Assembly (NCBI RefSeq): GCF_902859935.1
Contig: NZ_CADIKI010000010.1
Location: 186,001-250,000 of the forward strand
Origin: Paraburkholderia fynbosensis
GTDB taxonomy: Bacteria; Pseudomonadota; Gammaproteobacteria; Burkholderiales; Burkholderiaceae
Direction: 5' to 3'
Length of the DNA: 64,000 nt
The translations under genes were made by a program, and so were the position numbers. The first letter of the stretch is position 1, and each line of letters starts with the position of its first letter. The notes below the pieces were generated by a model, which did not search any database, was not told the DNA's origin, and saw nothing but the letters and a program-made list of their open reading frames with translations. Positions 8,799-18,972 of the stretch are shown piece after piece.

Positions 8799-9953
8799 TC
8801 AGGGACGGACGCTTGCGGCCTTTTCCCACGTTGCCACGCGCACACCTCTCGCATGTTTGAGAATCGCGACGGCGGCTGCCGTGTTGACCAGACAGAAATA
8901 GAATGCCAACGCCACACATTTGTTTCGCCTCACGTTCCACGGGTTAAGCCAGCCCAGAATGGCGAGGGCGTAGAGCGCAAGCTGGGCGCCAAATGTCGCG
9001 GCAACAAGCCAGCCGTGGGTGGTCAATAGCACTACATTCAACAAAAAAAGAGTAATTTGAAGGTAGAGCGCAAACCAGCGGATGAATTTGTGCGAAATAA
9101 AGACCCACAGGCGCCAGCCTGACATATCGCGACCGAATTTCTCGAACCCGGCGAGGCCGCGCGAAACAATGCGCACCTTTCGTCTATATTCGTCAAGCGC
9201 GTCGGTCGCCGAGCTTTCGTAGGAAAGCGCTTTCTCCTCGAAAATAACTTTCCAGCCGTCGTTACCGATCTGCATCGGCGTCTGGAAGTCGTTTGCAACA
9301 TCGCTCTCCAACGGTTTGAATAGAGACCTACGTATTGCAAATATTGGACCGTTTCCGACCAGCACCACACCGAGCCGATTCTGCGCACGCTTGATCAGAT
9401 TCTCGAATGCCCAGTATGCACCGTCTGACTTCGCAGTGCCCGAATGCTCCTTCGATACTCGACATTCCTTGCCTATCACACATCCAACATCCGCCGAGTC
9501 GAAACCCTTCACGAGTGCCGCCACAGCATGGATATCGAACATTGCATTTGCGTCGGTGAACACGACAATGTCGCCAGTAACATCGTTGATTGCCTCATTC
9601 AGACACGGGTTCTTGCCGCGACGCAACGTTGAGTGAGACAGTCGCACGCCACGTGACGCAAAACTATTGACAATTTCCACGGTTGAATCCGTCGAGCCAT
9701 CCGACGCGACGATAATCTCGAGCATAGACTGGGGGTAGTCGAGCGACAGGGAATTGATAATCTTTTGCCGTATGACGCGCTCCTCGTTGTAGGCCGAGAT
9801 GAGCAGGCTCACCTTGGGCAGCACAGTGTCATCTTGCCGAACGGGATGGTCAGCCGAGCCCACGAACCGCGAGGAGACCACAATCAGGACGGGAAAAACA
9901 AGATATGGATAAAGAAATACCGCTCCACATATGAGGAATGCTAACATTATCAT
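8799..9953 (-). CDS. Membrane-anchored GT2 glycosyltransferase of the exopolysaccharide cluster
   Basis: Adds a sugar to the lipid-linked repeat unit on the cytoplasmic face. 384 residues: membrane helix at 5-27, GT-A catalytic domain at about 46-230 with nucleotide-binding ISAYNEE (53-59), ASDGSTDST (84-92) and the DXD-type VVFTDANAMF (130-139), then two or three C-terminal helices at about 285-365. The layout is that of processive or membrane GT2 enzymes such as those in succinoglycan and cepacian loci. The sugar and linkage cannot be read. It is the last intact gene of the leftward operon; the BNR_4-like pseudogene follows. Confidence 0.88.
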   Translation of the reverse strand: MIMLAFLICGAVFLYPYLVFPVLIVVSSRFVGSADHPVRQDDTVLPKVSLLISAYNEERVIRQKIINSLSLDYPQSMLEIIVASDGSTDSTVEIVNSFASRGVRLSHSTLRRGKNPCLNEAINDVTGDIVVFTDANAMFDIHAVAALVKGFDSADVGCVIGKECRVSKEHSGTAKSDGAYWAFENLIKRAQNRLGVVLVGNGPIFAIRRSLFKPLESDVANDFQTPMQIGNDGWKVIFEEKALSYESSATDALDEYRRKVRIVSRGLAGFEKFGRDMSGWRLWVFISHKFIRWFALYLQITLFLLNVVLLTTHGWLVAATFGAQLALYALAILGWLNPWNVRRNKCVALAFYFCLVNTAAAVAILKHARGVRVATWEKAASVRP

Positions 9954-9985
9954 TTAAAGTCCAAAATATCGTTAAACTTTATTAT

Positions 9986-11200
9986 TCACGGGGTTCTTCT
10001 ATTTCCAAATTTCAAAGATGTCACGCAGTAGACGAGCCCGCCTAAAACCGACGCCAACGCAAATCCCCCGATACCGAACACCCTGAAGAGGTACATTGAC
10101 GACAAGAGCGTCACAAAAAAATAACAAACAAAGAAGATCTTCACCATTAATAAAATTTGCTTTTCACATTCCAGTAACTTGTGGCAAATCAGGGCCATCT
10201 GCCATGTGAGCGCTGCGAAGCATATGACCCAGTAGCTGGATGAGTCGATGTTCAGCGCCACTCCCAGCATCGGTAAGATCTGGAAGATAGCCACGTGGAA
10301 GATCAGCGAAAAAACCAAGCCGGCGCATAACTGTATGATCAACGATCTTTTCATTAGACCGGTCACTTTTTTCAGATCGCCTTGTGCATATGCCTGGAAT
10401 ACCAGCGGCTGCATGCTAATCGTCACCGGCAGCAAAAGGAAGGTGAATGCCCGGAATACTATGTCGAATTCGTAGGCATAGCGCCCCATCGTTACGCCGT
10501 CGGCGATATGTGTGAGTACCATCCGATCGATGAAGGGCGTCGCCAGAGAAAGCGATAACCAGATCGAAACGGGCCATCCATACCGGAAAATCTGTTGCAG
10601 ATGTCCCGACCTCTCCCCGCGTTCGCGCGTGCCATTACGAAATGCCGAGGCCGAATATCGAACCACGCTCGTGTTGACCAGCATGCCAAGTAGCAGACCG
10701 AGCACGAGCCCTATGACGCCATTCTGCAGCGCAGCTCCACACCCGAGGGTTCCAACGCAAATGCACACCCCGCGAAACGCCTCCAGGCCGAAGTAACTTC
10801 TACTGTCGAACCTCGCCTGATGCATCGAGATGACCATCGAATGGAAACCTTGGCAGCACGCCACAGCACCGCACAGAAGTGCCAGACCATGATCTGCGCG
10901 AATCACCGATATGGCAGCGGCTATCAGCATGACGGCGAGCGCACATCTAAGCCACCCTGACCAGAAAATGCGCGGCGCCGAGGCCAGCAGGTCGTCTTTG
11001 CCGTTGCTAAATCGCGAAACCGCCTGATTTAACCACCCAAAGGCAAAAGCGGAGACGGCCAGCGCGATGGAAAACGACACCGAGAACTCGCCGTAAGCGC
11101 TGACGCCAAAGCGCTTCTCGACCACCACGGCGATGGCTAGCATCGCCAATGCTGGACAGGCGCGAGCGAACACGTAGAGCGGCAGGCCTCCTATTTTCAA
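9986..11200 (-). CDS. wzx: Wzx-type oligosaccharide flippase
   Basis: Flips the lipid-linked repeat unit across the inner membrane (MOP superfamily). About 404 residues with 10-12 hydrophobic segments. The open frame extends back to 11386, but that part overlaps the polymerase gene and is not flippase-like. The first membrane segment (KIGGLPLYVFARACPALAML) begins right after a TTG at 11200, which overlaps the polymerase stop TGA as TTGA, so TTG is the preferred start. Base composition is lower in GC than in the core genes, as is common for repeat-unit processing genes. Wzx proteins have no strict motif, so the call rests on topology and position next to Wzy. Confidence 0.82.
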   Translation of the reverse strand: MKIGGLPLYVFARACPALAMLAIAVVVEKRFGVSAYGEFSVSFSIALAVSAFAFGWLNQAVSRFSNGKDDLLASAPRIFWSGWLRCALAVMLIAAAISVIRADHGLALLCGAVACCQGFHSMVISMHQARFDSRSYFGLEAFRGVCICVGTLGCGAALQNGVIGLVLGLLLGMLVNTSVVRYSASAFRNGTRERGERSGHLQQIFRYGWPVSIWLSLSLATPFIDRMVLTHIADGVTMGRYAYEFDIVFRAFTFLLLPVTISMQPLVFQAYAQGDLKKVTGLMKRSLIIQLCAGLVFSLIFHVAIFQILPMLGVALNIDSSSYWVICFAALTWQMALICHKLLECEKQILLMVKIFFVCYFFVTLLSSMYLFRVFGIGGFALASVLGGLVYCVTSLKFGNRRTP

Positions 11201-12480
11201 GCTACCACCCGAGTGCCGCCGTGCACCGATCGGGTCCGCCTCCGGGCGAACCTGAGATAAAGTCCAAACAGCACGAATGCGCCCAGATGAGCGGTGTACC
11301 CGAAGAAGCTGACGATCGGACTCCATAAGCAGAAGCCATAGATAGCTATCAGCAAACCTGCAAAATGCGCTTTTCCCTGGAGACATTTCTTAAGCGCGAA
11401 CGATCCGAGCAGCCCGATGATCGCCATGAAGGCAACAGCTCCGATCACTGTGAAATCCGATACCAATCCTCTATATACCGTATAGATATTCGACCACGAT
11501 TCGCTTCCAATATTCACATAGTCGGTATAAAGACCGGATTTCCGGGCGTTAATTCGAAACTGGTCAAATATGCCGGCGAATGTGTAATAGCCGCCGGTAG
11601 CCGACGCGGCGAATGAATGTCGGTCTACCCAGATACTAAAGCCGGCAATGCTCCCAAAGGGCCACTCCCTTAGATGCATCAGCACCTCCTCCAGACGGCC
11701 GGGATCGGTGATTCCACCGCGCACAAATTGGAGAACAATGAACATGACCGCGATGAAAAGTATTCCGCCTGACAGCGTCAGCGCGGCGCGACGAGTGATC
11801 AATTTCAGATCGACGCGTCCGCTTAAGAGCAACGAACAACTCATGTTGGCGCAAGCCCAGAAGGTCAGATTGAACAACACGGCCGCTCGCGTCGTCATGA
11901 TGACGGCAATCAGAAGTGATGGCACAATGGGCAAAAAGTATTCAAACTTTTTGTATCTTTCCTTGTTTAGGGCGAAGTTGAATCCGGCCACCGCTGACGC
12001 AAAAAAGACAAACATCTGTCCTATACGAGCCGCCAGCGGAATCTTGAATTGCGCTTCGTAACGAGCAATCGACATCGTTCGAGCAACCTGCAAAATACCT
12101 CTCACTGAAAGAATCGAACTGATTCCGAAACCTTCTGCTCTTAGAGTCGTATAGATCGCTATGGCGCCAAAGACCAGCGACCCGTAGACGATCAGGCGGA
12201 AATACCCATAGTCGCAGTTGACCGTCCGTGCGTTGCGCGCGCTCGCCGAGTCCGCGAACATATAATATGAGGCGCCTCCTAGCATCGCGCTCATCTGCAT
12301 GATGAGGATGATCAGGAAGGCCATAGGCGAGAAATAGAAATCCGGTGCGAATACCGTTGTCGAAAGTACGATGACAAGCCAGAGCTGGCAAAGAACCACC
12401 ACCGGGTGGTATGCGCTGCGCAGGATTTTTCGCGCCAGATACCAGACTGCGCACTGTACGAGAACGGCTATGAGCGCCAT
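11197..12480 (-). CDS. wzy: Wzy-type polysaccharide repeat-unit polymerase
   Basis: Polymerises lipid-linked repeat units on the periplasmic face. About 427 residues, almost entirely hydrophobic, with 10-12 membrane helices and a larger polar loop at about residues 265-330 (HLREWPFGSIAGFSIWVDRH and following), as expected for Wzy. The ATG at 12480 is chosen: it shares its A with the TAA of the preceding glycosyltransferase (TAATG), a coupled arrangement. A TTG at 12501 in the same frame is possible but would overlap that gene. Identification rests on topology and context, because Wzy sequences are poorly conserved. Confidence 0.82.
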   Translation of the reverse strand: MALIAVLVQCAVWYLARKILRSAYHPVVVLCQLWLVIVLSTTVFAPDFYFSPMAFLIILIMQMSAMLGGASYYMFADSASARNARTVNCDYGYFRLIVYGSLVFGAIAIYTTLRAEGFGISSILSVRGILQVARTMSIARYEAQFKIPLAARIGQMFVFFASAVAGFNFALNKERYKKFEYFLPIVPSLLIAVIMTTRAAVLFNLTFWACANMSCSLLLSGRVDLKLITRRAALTLSGGILFIAVMFIVLQFVRGGITDPGRLEEVLMHLREWPFGSIAGFSIWVDRHSFAASATGGYYTFAGIFDQFRINARKSGLYTDYVNIGSESWSNIYTVYRGLVSDFTVIGAVAFMAIIGLLGSFALKKCLQGKAHFAGLLIAIYGFCLWSPIVSFFGYTAHLGAFVLFGLYLRFARRRTRSVHGGTRVVA

Positions 12481-13340
12481 TAAAAGTAATTGTTCTTGCA
12501 AAATTGATGGGAGCGCTGCAGATACTTGATGATCTTGCGGCTAGGAATCAGCCCGGTAGTTGCGTGCTCGCGATGTATGACCTTCAGATCGGGAACGAAG
12601 ACCGCAGTCAACTGCAAATTAACGCATTGTTCCGCCACAAAGATCTCCTCACAGAAAAGAAATTCCGGATACTCGAGATGACCGCCGCGCGTGAAGAACT
12701 CGTCGAGAAGCACCATGAATGATCCATGTCCCGCATAGACAATGCTGGACATAGCGCGGCTTCCGCCACGAATCGCACGCCTGAAAACCGTGCCTTTCAC
12801 CTTGGCAAGAAGCCGGTGCAATACGCCCAACGGATACATCGAATAGATCGCACTCAAATATTCGAACTTCTTGCGTTTAGGCTTATGCCAATACAACGGG
12901 TTCTGGTTCTTTCCGGTTCTGGACGACTGAATGGAAGGAACGATGAGTCCAATAGCGCGCCCGGCGTTGTCGGCGACAACGCGATTTACTTCGATATCAA
13001 GCTGATCAAAGAAGTCTTTTCTTGGAAACTCGATGTCTGTGTTCGCCAACACCACACCTTCGAACTTGATGTCGCCAAACTGCTCCCGCCCCCTTCTCAT
13101 CGCGGCATTCAATCCACCAAAATAGCCGAGGTTCGTGTTTGTTGACACAGAAGCCACTTTCGCGCCGAGCACCGACAGTGATGCCTCGAAGCCATCACGC
13201 GCCTCCTGTACCCGTACCGTGTTGTCCGCAACAACGACGCGAATGCGATCCGTCCCGTCCATCGAGAGCACAGTGCGCACGAATGCCAGTACCTCGACAT
13301 CGTTCTGGTAATTGACGCACAGAAGCAAAAACTTGTTCAT
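12480..13340 (-). CDS. GT2 glycosyltransferase, rhamnosyltransferase-like
   Basis: Cytoplasmic glycosyltransferase of the GT2 family, 286 residues. It opens with a Rossmann-like strand (KFLLLCVNYQND), has VVVADNT and the NLGYFGGLNAAM segment typical of WbbL-like enzymes, and the DXD-type VVLANTDIEF near residue 100. C-terminally, CEEIFVAEQC and VIHREHATTG fit the acceptor-side part of the family. Start is the ATG at 13340; a GTG directly before it (13343) is equally in frame. With the membrane GT at 8799-9953, it is one of only two elongating glycosyltransferases in this cluster. Donor sugar unknown. Confidence 0.87.
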   Translation of the reverse strand: MNKFLLLCVNYQNDVEVLAFVRTVLSMDGTDRIRVVVADNTVRVQEARDGFEASLSVLGAKVASVSTNTNLGYFGGLNAAMRRGREQFGDIKFEGVVLANTDIEFPRKDFFDQLDIEVNRVVADNAGRAIGLIVPSIQSSRTGKNQNPLYWHKPKRKKFEYLSAIYSMYPLGVLHRLLAKVKGTVFRRAIRGGSRAMSSIVYAGHGSFMVLLDEFFTRGGHLEYPEFLFCEEIFVAEQCVNLQLTAVFVPDLKVIHREHATTGLIPSRKIIKYLQRSHQFCKNNYF

Positions 13341-13435
13341 CACCTAAGCCTCGTACTTTAAAGCCACTTCAGATGCTTTGGCAGCCCGAGAGGACTCCGG
13401 GTGCGATGCCTTTGTAGCGTGTGGGTTGGAGCCGG

Positions 13436-15691
13436 CTATTTCGGCAAGTCGCCCGAACCGGGTTCATAACGGTAGGCCGAATATCGATAGGCGCCGTACT
13501 TCGACCCGTAGCCGAACTTGCCCCGGTTCGGATTCACGCCGTTTATCACGATCCCCGGCAGATGAACCCCCACGCGGCGGAGACGTTTGACGGATTCGAG
13601 CACCTCTCCCACCTTCGTCAGCCCTGCCATCGATACCAGCACGACCGCACCGGCCTCGGGGGCAAATAGCTCGGCATCTGTTGCCGCCAGCAATGGCGCC
13701 GTATCGAGAATCACCACGTCATAAGTTTTCGCAAGCTGGCCAAGCACGTCCGACAGCGCGCCGCTCGTCAGCAATTCGGCAGGGTTAGGCGGAAGCGTGC
13801 CAGTCGTGAGCAAATCGAGATTCTTGCCGACGTTTCGATGAATGGCATCAGCCAGCGTGCGCTTGCCGGCGATTACGTCAGCGAGGCCACCTTCGCGGAG
13901 CACCCCGAAAATTTCATGCAAACGCCCTTTTCGAATGTCGCCGTCGACGAGTAAAGTCCGCTTGTTTGCCATGCCGACCAGCGTTGCCATATTGCTCGCC
14001 ACGAATGACTTACCCACGCCAGGTGACGGCCCGGCAAAAAGCACGATATTGTTCCTGGCGTCCAGCAAAGCGAACTGCATGGCAGTACGAAGACTGCGCA
14101 TCGCCTCGACCGCCACATCATTGGGCGACGTCCTCGCGAGTACCTTCGGAAGGCCTGACAATGCGGCCTCTTGCTCCAAACGCGACGCATCCTTTGCCAT
14201 TGCGATGGAGGCCATCACGGTGAGACCTGTATGTCTCTCCAACTCCGATGCATCGGTCACGCCGCCAAACAGCATGTCTCTGAGAATGACAAAGCAAGCC
14301 GCGAAAAAAATCCCGAAAAAACCGGCAATTGCGATGGCGAGGAGCTTGCGCGGTTTCGTCGGCACTTCCGGAAGCAACGCTCGGTCAACCACCCGCACGT
14401 TACCGGTGGCGCCTGCTTCGACCAGCTGCAATTCCTGGGCGCTATTCAACAGGGATGTATAGAGTTGCGTATTCACGCTGACATCCAGCGTCAAACGTAC
14501 AACTTCCTGCTGCAACGACGGCAACCCCTTTATCTGCCCCGAAATCTGGGCGTCCCTCTGCCGCAACACCTGGATCTGTTGATCGACGCCCAGCACAGTC
14601 GGATGCAGCGCCGTCAAATGCTGGAGCAGATCACCGCGCTTCGCCTGCAATGCCACGATCTGCGCCTGGTTCTGCGATAGCTCCTGCAGAGAAATTTGCG
14701 CTTCGGCCGTCAGATCGATGGTGCCGTGCTCGTTACGGAACCTTGTGTAACGCTCCTCGGCCAGTTGCAACTGTTGCTTAAGGTCCGGCAACTGCGTGTT
14801 CAGAAAAGTGAGCGATTGCGCTGCCTGTGCGGCTTTGCGCTGCACATTCTGCGCGACGTACTGGTCCCCGATCTCGTTCATGATTCGCGTGATCCGTCGC
14901 GGGTCCTTTCCCTCAATCGACGCGGCAATTACATTCGATTGCTTGTCCGACTGCTGCACGATCAGGTTGGTTTGCAACCGCTGGATCGTATCGAGCCGCG
15001 AATATCGATAGATAGAGAAAGTGGTACCGGGATTGGCATGAACCCTTGACACTTTGACCGTCATCGCGCCCGCGGCGGTCGGAAAGCGCTTTTCGACACC
15101 AATCTCACCCTCGACTGGATCGGTCAGATCGGAACCGGCGATCCGATATCGGTTTCCTGCTAGCACAGTTAGCCTGAAGCGATCGCTTTCGTAGACCTGC
15201 GGTACGTCGAATCTTTCCACATCGATGCTTTCATCGCCCCATGCGTATCCACCGAAGCCAAACAGACCGGGCTCGGACAAACCATGACCGCGATCGGTAT
15301 GGAACTTCGAGATCCAGAATCCGACAATCGGAAAATAGCGTGGGCTGGCGTCGATATAGAGTTTCAGGTTATCGACGGCACTCGTCACCACAAGTCGCGA
15401 TTGCAGGATCAAAGTTTCGTCGGCGCCCGTCGACTGCACGTCGAAGAGCGATGAGACGTCGCCGAGCACTCCTTTCGAAATCGTGCCTTGTGGGCTATCC
15501 TCGATCTGGACGACAACGTCTGCCTGGTACAGAGGTCGCGCGAGGAACGCATAGGCAGTGCCCAGCAGCAGGAATACGGCAAAGATTGCTGCAATCGTCC
15601 GTTTGCTCGAAAGTATGACGTCCAGGATCGGATAGGAATAGTCTTCCCCCGGCTGGACTTCCATTTGATGTTGGGGTTCTAAATTTTTCAT
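13436..15691 (-). CDS. wzc: Wzc-type polysaccharide co-polymerase and tyrosine autokinase
   Basis: Controls chain length and export by cyclic self-phosphorylation on tyrosines. 751 residues from the ATG at 15691, which fits family N-termini (an open frame extends to 15778). Order: membrane helix at about 31-50, Wzz-like periplasmic domain with coiled coil and GNVR region, second helix at about 445-470, then a BY-kinase with Walker A (GPSPGVGKS, about 550), Walker A' (LLVDGDIRKG, about 583) and Walker B (VVILDTAPLL, about 660). The C-terminal 25 residues carry the tyrosine cluster (YGSKYGAYRYSAYRYEPG). Counterpart of BceF; its phosphatase lies directly upstream. Confidence 0.95.
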   Translation of the reverse strand: MKNLEPQHQMEVQPGEDYSYPILDVILSSKRTIAAIFAVFLLLGTAYAFLARPLYQADVVVQIEDSPQGTISKGVLGDVSSLFDVQSTGADETLILQSRLVVTSAVDNLKLYIDASPRYFPIVGFWISKFHTDRGHGLSEPGLFGFGGYAWGDESIDVERFDVPQVYESDRFRLTVLAGNRYRIAGSDLTDPVEGEIGVEKRFPTAAGAMTVKVSRVHANPGTTFSIYRYSRLDTIQRLQTNLIVQQSDKQSNVIAASIEGKDPRRITRIMNEIGDQYVAQNVQRKAAQAAQSLTFLNTQLPDLKQQLQLAEERYTRFRNEHGTIDLTAEAQISLQELSQNQAQIVALQAKRGDLLQHLTALHPTVLGVDQQIQVLRQRDAQISGQIKGLPSLQQEVVRLTLDVSVNTQLYTSLLNSAQELQLVEAGATGNVRVVDRALLPEVPTKPRKLLAIAIAGFFGIFFAACFVILRDMLFGGVTDASELERHTGLTVMASIAMAKDASRLEQEAALSGLPKVLARTSPNDVAVEAMRSLRTAMQFALLDARNNIVLFAGPSPGVGKSFVASNMATLVGMANKRTLLVDGDIRKGRLHEIFGVLREGGLADVIAGKRTLADAIHRNVGKNLDLLTTGTLPPNPAELLTSGALSDVLGQLAKTYDVVILDTAPLLAATDAELFAPEAGAVVLVSMAGLTKVGEVLESVKRLRRVGVHLPGIVINGVNPNRGKFGYGSKYGAYRYSAYRYEPGSGDLPK

Positions 15692-15848
15692 CTTGAATTC
15701 GATACCTGATCTGATTTTCCAGGAGTGCCGCATCGTACCCACGCGACACCGTCCGTCTTTTTCTTTCGAATCAAACACGACGGCATCAAAACGGTCCCGG
15801 CACTTTCCCGCAGCGTTGCAAACTACAGGCGACGCGTGGAGCGCCAGA

Positions 15849-16286
15849 TCACGTCACCCTTTTGAGTCGGGCACTCCACGCACCGACACCGCGCTCAATT
15901 GCGTCAAGCGTCGTTTGGAACGCGGCCGGCCCGCGCATATACGGATCGACTACGTCCGCAGCCTCAGACTCGAGCAGGCGAAAGACTTTGCCTCTCGCAA
16001 ACGGATGCCTGCGCTCCACTTCCTGCTTCTGAGCCGCCTCCATCACCAACACCATGTCATACATTCTGCACATCCAGCTTTCCAGCTGGACAGCCCGATG
16101 CATGTCGATGTGGATGGATTTCGACCTCATCACTGCGACCGCATCCGGCGCCGGCGGATTTCCAGAGAGCGCGTCGAGGCCGGCTGACGCAACGTCAAGC
16201 GTCGGGAATCGTTGCCTGAACAAGCCTTCGGCCATGGGACTACGACAAATGTTTCCCGTGCAGACTACGAGTATCGACGCAATCAA
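15849..16286 (-). CDS. Low-molecular-weight protein-tyrosine phosphatase (Wzb/BceD type)
   Basis: Dephosphorylates the Wzc tyrosine kinase so that export can cycle. 145 residues. The P-loop CTGNICRS (C9 nucleophile, R15) sits right at the N-terminus and the general acid Asp is in VVDPYMRG near residue 113, both as in the family. Its ATG overlaps the end of the UDP-glucose dehydrogenase frame by four bases (16283-16286), so the two are one transcript. A gap of 157 bases separates it from wzc. Confidence 0.95.
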   Translation of the reverse strand: MIASILVVCTGNICRSPMAEGLFRQRFPTLDVASAGLDALSGNPPAPDAVAVMRSKSIHIDMHRAVQLESWMCRMYDMVLVMEAAQKQEVERRHPFARGKVFRLLESEAADVVDPYMRGPAAFQTTLDAIERGVGAWSARLKRVT

Positions 16287-17687
16287 TCTGCGCTCCTGAT
16301 CGTACTTCGGCGTTTCTCCGTGGACATATTCGAACGCCCGACTCCGTAGTACTCAAACCCCAACCGCCCCATGTCTTCGGGTTCGTACAAGTTTCGGCCG
16401 TCGAAAATGATTGGATGCTTAAGGGTTTCGCCGATCTCTGCAAAGTTCAGACTCTTGAACTCCTTCCATTCCGTCACGACAATCAACGCGTCAGCCCCTT
16501 CAATCGCGGCCATCTTGTCAGCGACGAACGAAAGCCGGGATTTCGCGGGCAGGTCGTCGCCTAGATCGCTATCGATCACACGCGCAGCTTCTTCGATCGC
16601 GACAGGGTCGTAAGCGGCGACCGACGCGCCTCTGGACAGCAATGAGCGGATTAACACACGGCTCGTCGCTTCACGCATGTCATCCGTATTCGGCTTGAAC
16701 GCCAGTCCCCATAAACCAAAGCGCTTTCCGGAGAGGTCTTGACCGAAGCGCCCAATCACTTTGTATGCCAATAGTTTTCTCTGCGCGTCATTGACCTCCT
16801 CCACGGACGACAAGATCCTCATCTGGCAATCTACGTCACTGGCGGTGCGGATCAGCGCGCGCACGTCCTTCGGAAAACACGACCCCCCCGTATCCACATC
16901 CGGCATACAAGAAGTCATATCCGATGCGCGGATCTGAACCGACACCTCGACGCACGGATTCGATGTCGACGTCCACGCGATCAGCAAGGTTCGCGAGTTC
17001 GTTCATAAACGAAATACGGGTCGCGAGCATGGCATTGGCTGCGTACTTTGTGAATTCAGCAGAACGCAGATCCATGTAGACAGTGCGCTCGTGATTCCGG
17101 TTATACGGCTCATAAAGCAACCTCATGCGCTCACGCGCAGCCACACTGGTCTCGTCATCATCGCTGCCAATCACGATACGGTGCGGTCGCATGAAGTCCT
17201 CCACCGCGGCGCCTTCCTTCAGGAACTCGGGGTTCGACACAACCGCAAAGGCGTGCGTGACGCCACGCTTCGCCAGTACGTCGGCAATAGCTCTCTTGAC
17301 GCGCTCCCCCGTCCCAACCGGTACAGTGGATTTACCGACGACGATTTTCGGCTCGTTCATGTACGAGGCGATATTGATCGCCGCAGCAAGGACGTGCTGC
17401 AGATCGGCAGCCCCATCTTCGTCAGGGGGCGTACCCACCGCGATGAACTGAAACTCCCCGTGCGCGACGGCAGCTGCGACATCGGTGGAAAACCTGAGTC
17501 GGTTCGAACGCACGTTTCTGGCGATGATGTCGTCGAGGCCTTGTTCATAAATCGGAATCTCACCGCGATTCAGCATCGAAATCTTGCTGGCGTCGAGATC
17601 GAGGCAAATCACATCGTGGCCAATCTCTGCGAGACAAGCGCCGGTAACCAGTCCGACATATCCAGTGCCGACGACGGTAATCTTCAT
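16283..17687 (-). pseudogene. ugd: UDP-glucose 6-dehydrogenase, frameshifted at a G7 run
   Basis: Would oxidise UDP-glucose to UDP-glucuronate with NAD. The first frame starts [16 protein letters not shown] (ATG 17687) and is a normal family member through [18 protein letters not shown]; the second frame continues with [10 protein letters not shown], including the catalytic Cys, to about 16283. They meet at seven consecutive C on the plus strand (16883-16889). With six, the protein would read YGGSCFPKD without a break; with seven, it ends 17 residues later as [15 protein letters not shown]. Everything else is intact. It is either a recent phase mutation, slippage at the homopolymer, or an error in the sequence. 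Confidence 0.9.
16883..16889 (-). other. Seven-base homopolymer causing the ugd frameshift
   Basis: Run of C on the plus strand (G7 on the coding strand). Removal of one base restores GGSCFPKD around the catalytic cysteine of UDP-glucose dehydrogenase. Confidence 0.85.
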
Positions 17688-17721
17688 GAATGGTTTTCGC
17701 TCTCTGATTGATGCGACTTCG

Positions 17722-18888
17722 TTACTTGGTGACAATTGCGCCAGTCAGCCCTGCGTTGACGGCTGGCAGCAGCAGGCTCAGCACACGGCTCAGACGCACG
17801 AGACCGTTGCTATCGACATACACGATGTCTTTTGGCTGCAACTCGAATTCGTTGGCAAGCACCATGGAGACTGGTGACGCGGCGTCCAGATGAAATACTT
17901 GCGGGCTGCCGTTCAATGAACCCCGAATCACATACAGTTGCCGTGGGTCGGCGCTCATGGAATTGATGCTTCCAGCTTGCGACAGCGCGTCACTCAACGT
18001 CAGCTTGCCGCTTCGCATCGGCAACACAGTCACGGGCTTCGTGACCTCACCCATAACAAACACACCGTTGTCGTCGCGTGCGCCGACCCGCAGCAAATCG
18101 CCGTTTCTCAGTACGATTTGCGAGGGACTCTTGCCCTGCTCCAACAGTCTGGTCAAATTGATTGGATACGAGGTCCCGTTCCTGACGAGCACCACATGAC
18201 TCTGGTCCGCTGTCGCCGTGAATCCACCGCTTGCGCTCACCGCATCGTAAAGCGTCATGGGGATGTCGGTTACCGGTACAACGCCGGGCGTCCTCACCTC
18301 GCCGTCCACGAACACCTGCTTCGAGCGAAACGAAGCGATCCGCAAGGTCACTTGTGGATCTTTGAAAAACTTCGACAGGCCTCGCGTGACTGCCTCCTGA
18401 ACTTCCTCAGGTCGCAAACCGGCTACGTGAAGGGAACCGACATAAGGAAACTGAATATCGCCACCGTGATTGACGACGATACCGTTCGTCGGGTCGCTTG
18501 CGCGCACTGATGCGGCGGGCTGCGTGCCCAAAGCGGCGGCGAATTCCGGGTGATCCCACACAGTGATTTGCAGCACATCTCCGACGCCGAGCGTGTAGCC
18601 GTCAGCCGCTGTCTGAGGCGCAACGGGCGGTAGGCTCGAAGGCATATGCGAAGTTTCATCGCGCAGCTTCGTAATCAACTCGAGGTTGATGTCGGTAATC
18701 GGGATCTCCAGCTGAGTGGCAGCATCGCGTGCCGTCTGCGCAGCAACGGGCAGTGTGGGCGGTGTGATCATTCTCATCCCCGGCGCAGAAGAGCACGCCG
18801 CCAGAAACGCAGACACACCCAACACCAAGAACGTGCCGCGCCGCATTGTCAGATGAGCTATAGCGACAGCTCTTGTCGCTCTGGCCAT
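17722..18888 (-). CDS. wza: Wza-type polysaccharide export outer-membrane lipoprotein
   Basis: Forms the outer-membrane pore of the exopolysaccharide secretion complex with Wzc. About 388 residues. A lipoprotein signal ends in FLAACSS (acylated Cys 32), followed by a Poly_export domain ([20 protein letters not shown]) and two SLBB-type repeats ([15 protein letters not shown] and [15 protein letters not shown]). The C-terminus is hydrophobic ([18 protein letters not shown]), matching the membrane helix of Wza. The ATG at 18888 is preferred because AAAAGGA lies nine bases before it; the open frame reaches 18972. Second gene of the leftward operon. Confidence 0.93.
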   Translation of the reverse strand: MARATRAVAIAHLTMRRGTFLVLGVSAFLAACSSAPGMRMITPPTLPVAAQTARDAATQLEIPITDINLELITKLRDETSHMPSSLPPVAPQTAADGYTLGVGDVLQITVWDHPEFAAALGTQPAASVRASDPTNGIVVNHGGDIQFPYVGSLHVAGLRPEEVQEAVTRGLSKFFKDPQVTLRIASFRSKQVFVDGEVRTPGVVPVTDIPMTLYDAVSASGGFTATADQSHVVLVRNGTSYPINLTRLLEQGKSPSQIVLRNGDLLRVGARDDNGVFVMGEVTKPVTVLPMRSGKLTLSDALSQAGSINSMSADPRQLYVIRGSLNGSPQVFHLDAASPVSMVLANEFELQPKDIVYVDSNGLVRLSRVLSLLLPAVNAGLTGAIVTK

Positions 18889-18972
18889 TTCGTTCATTCC
18901 TTTTCCCGGTTTTTCTGGATTTCCTGCTCGCCGCTGAACCATGGCGGCCTGGCTGTCACCGCGGTGCACCAT

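Noticed and set aside
18623-18632. GGCGGTAG, resembling an ops/JUMPstart element
   Set aside because: It lies inside the wza coding sequence on the opposite strand to transcription.
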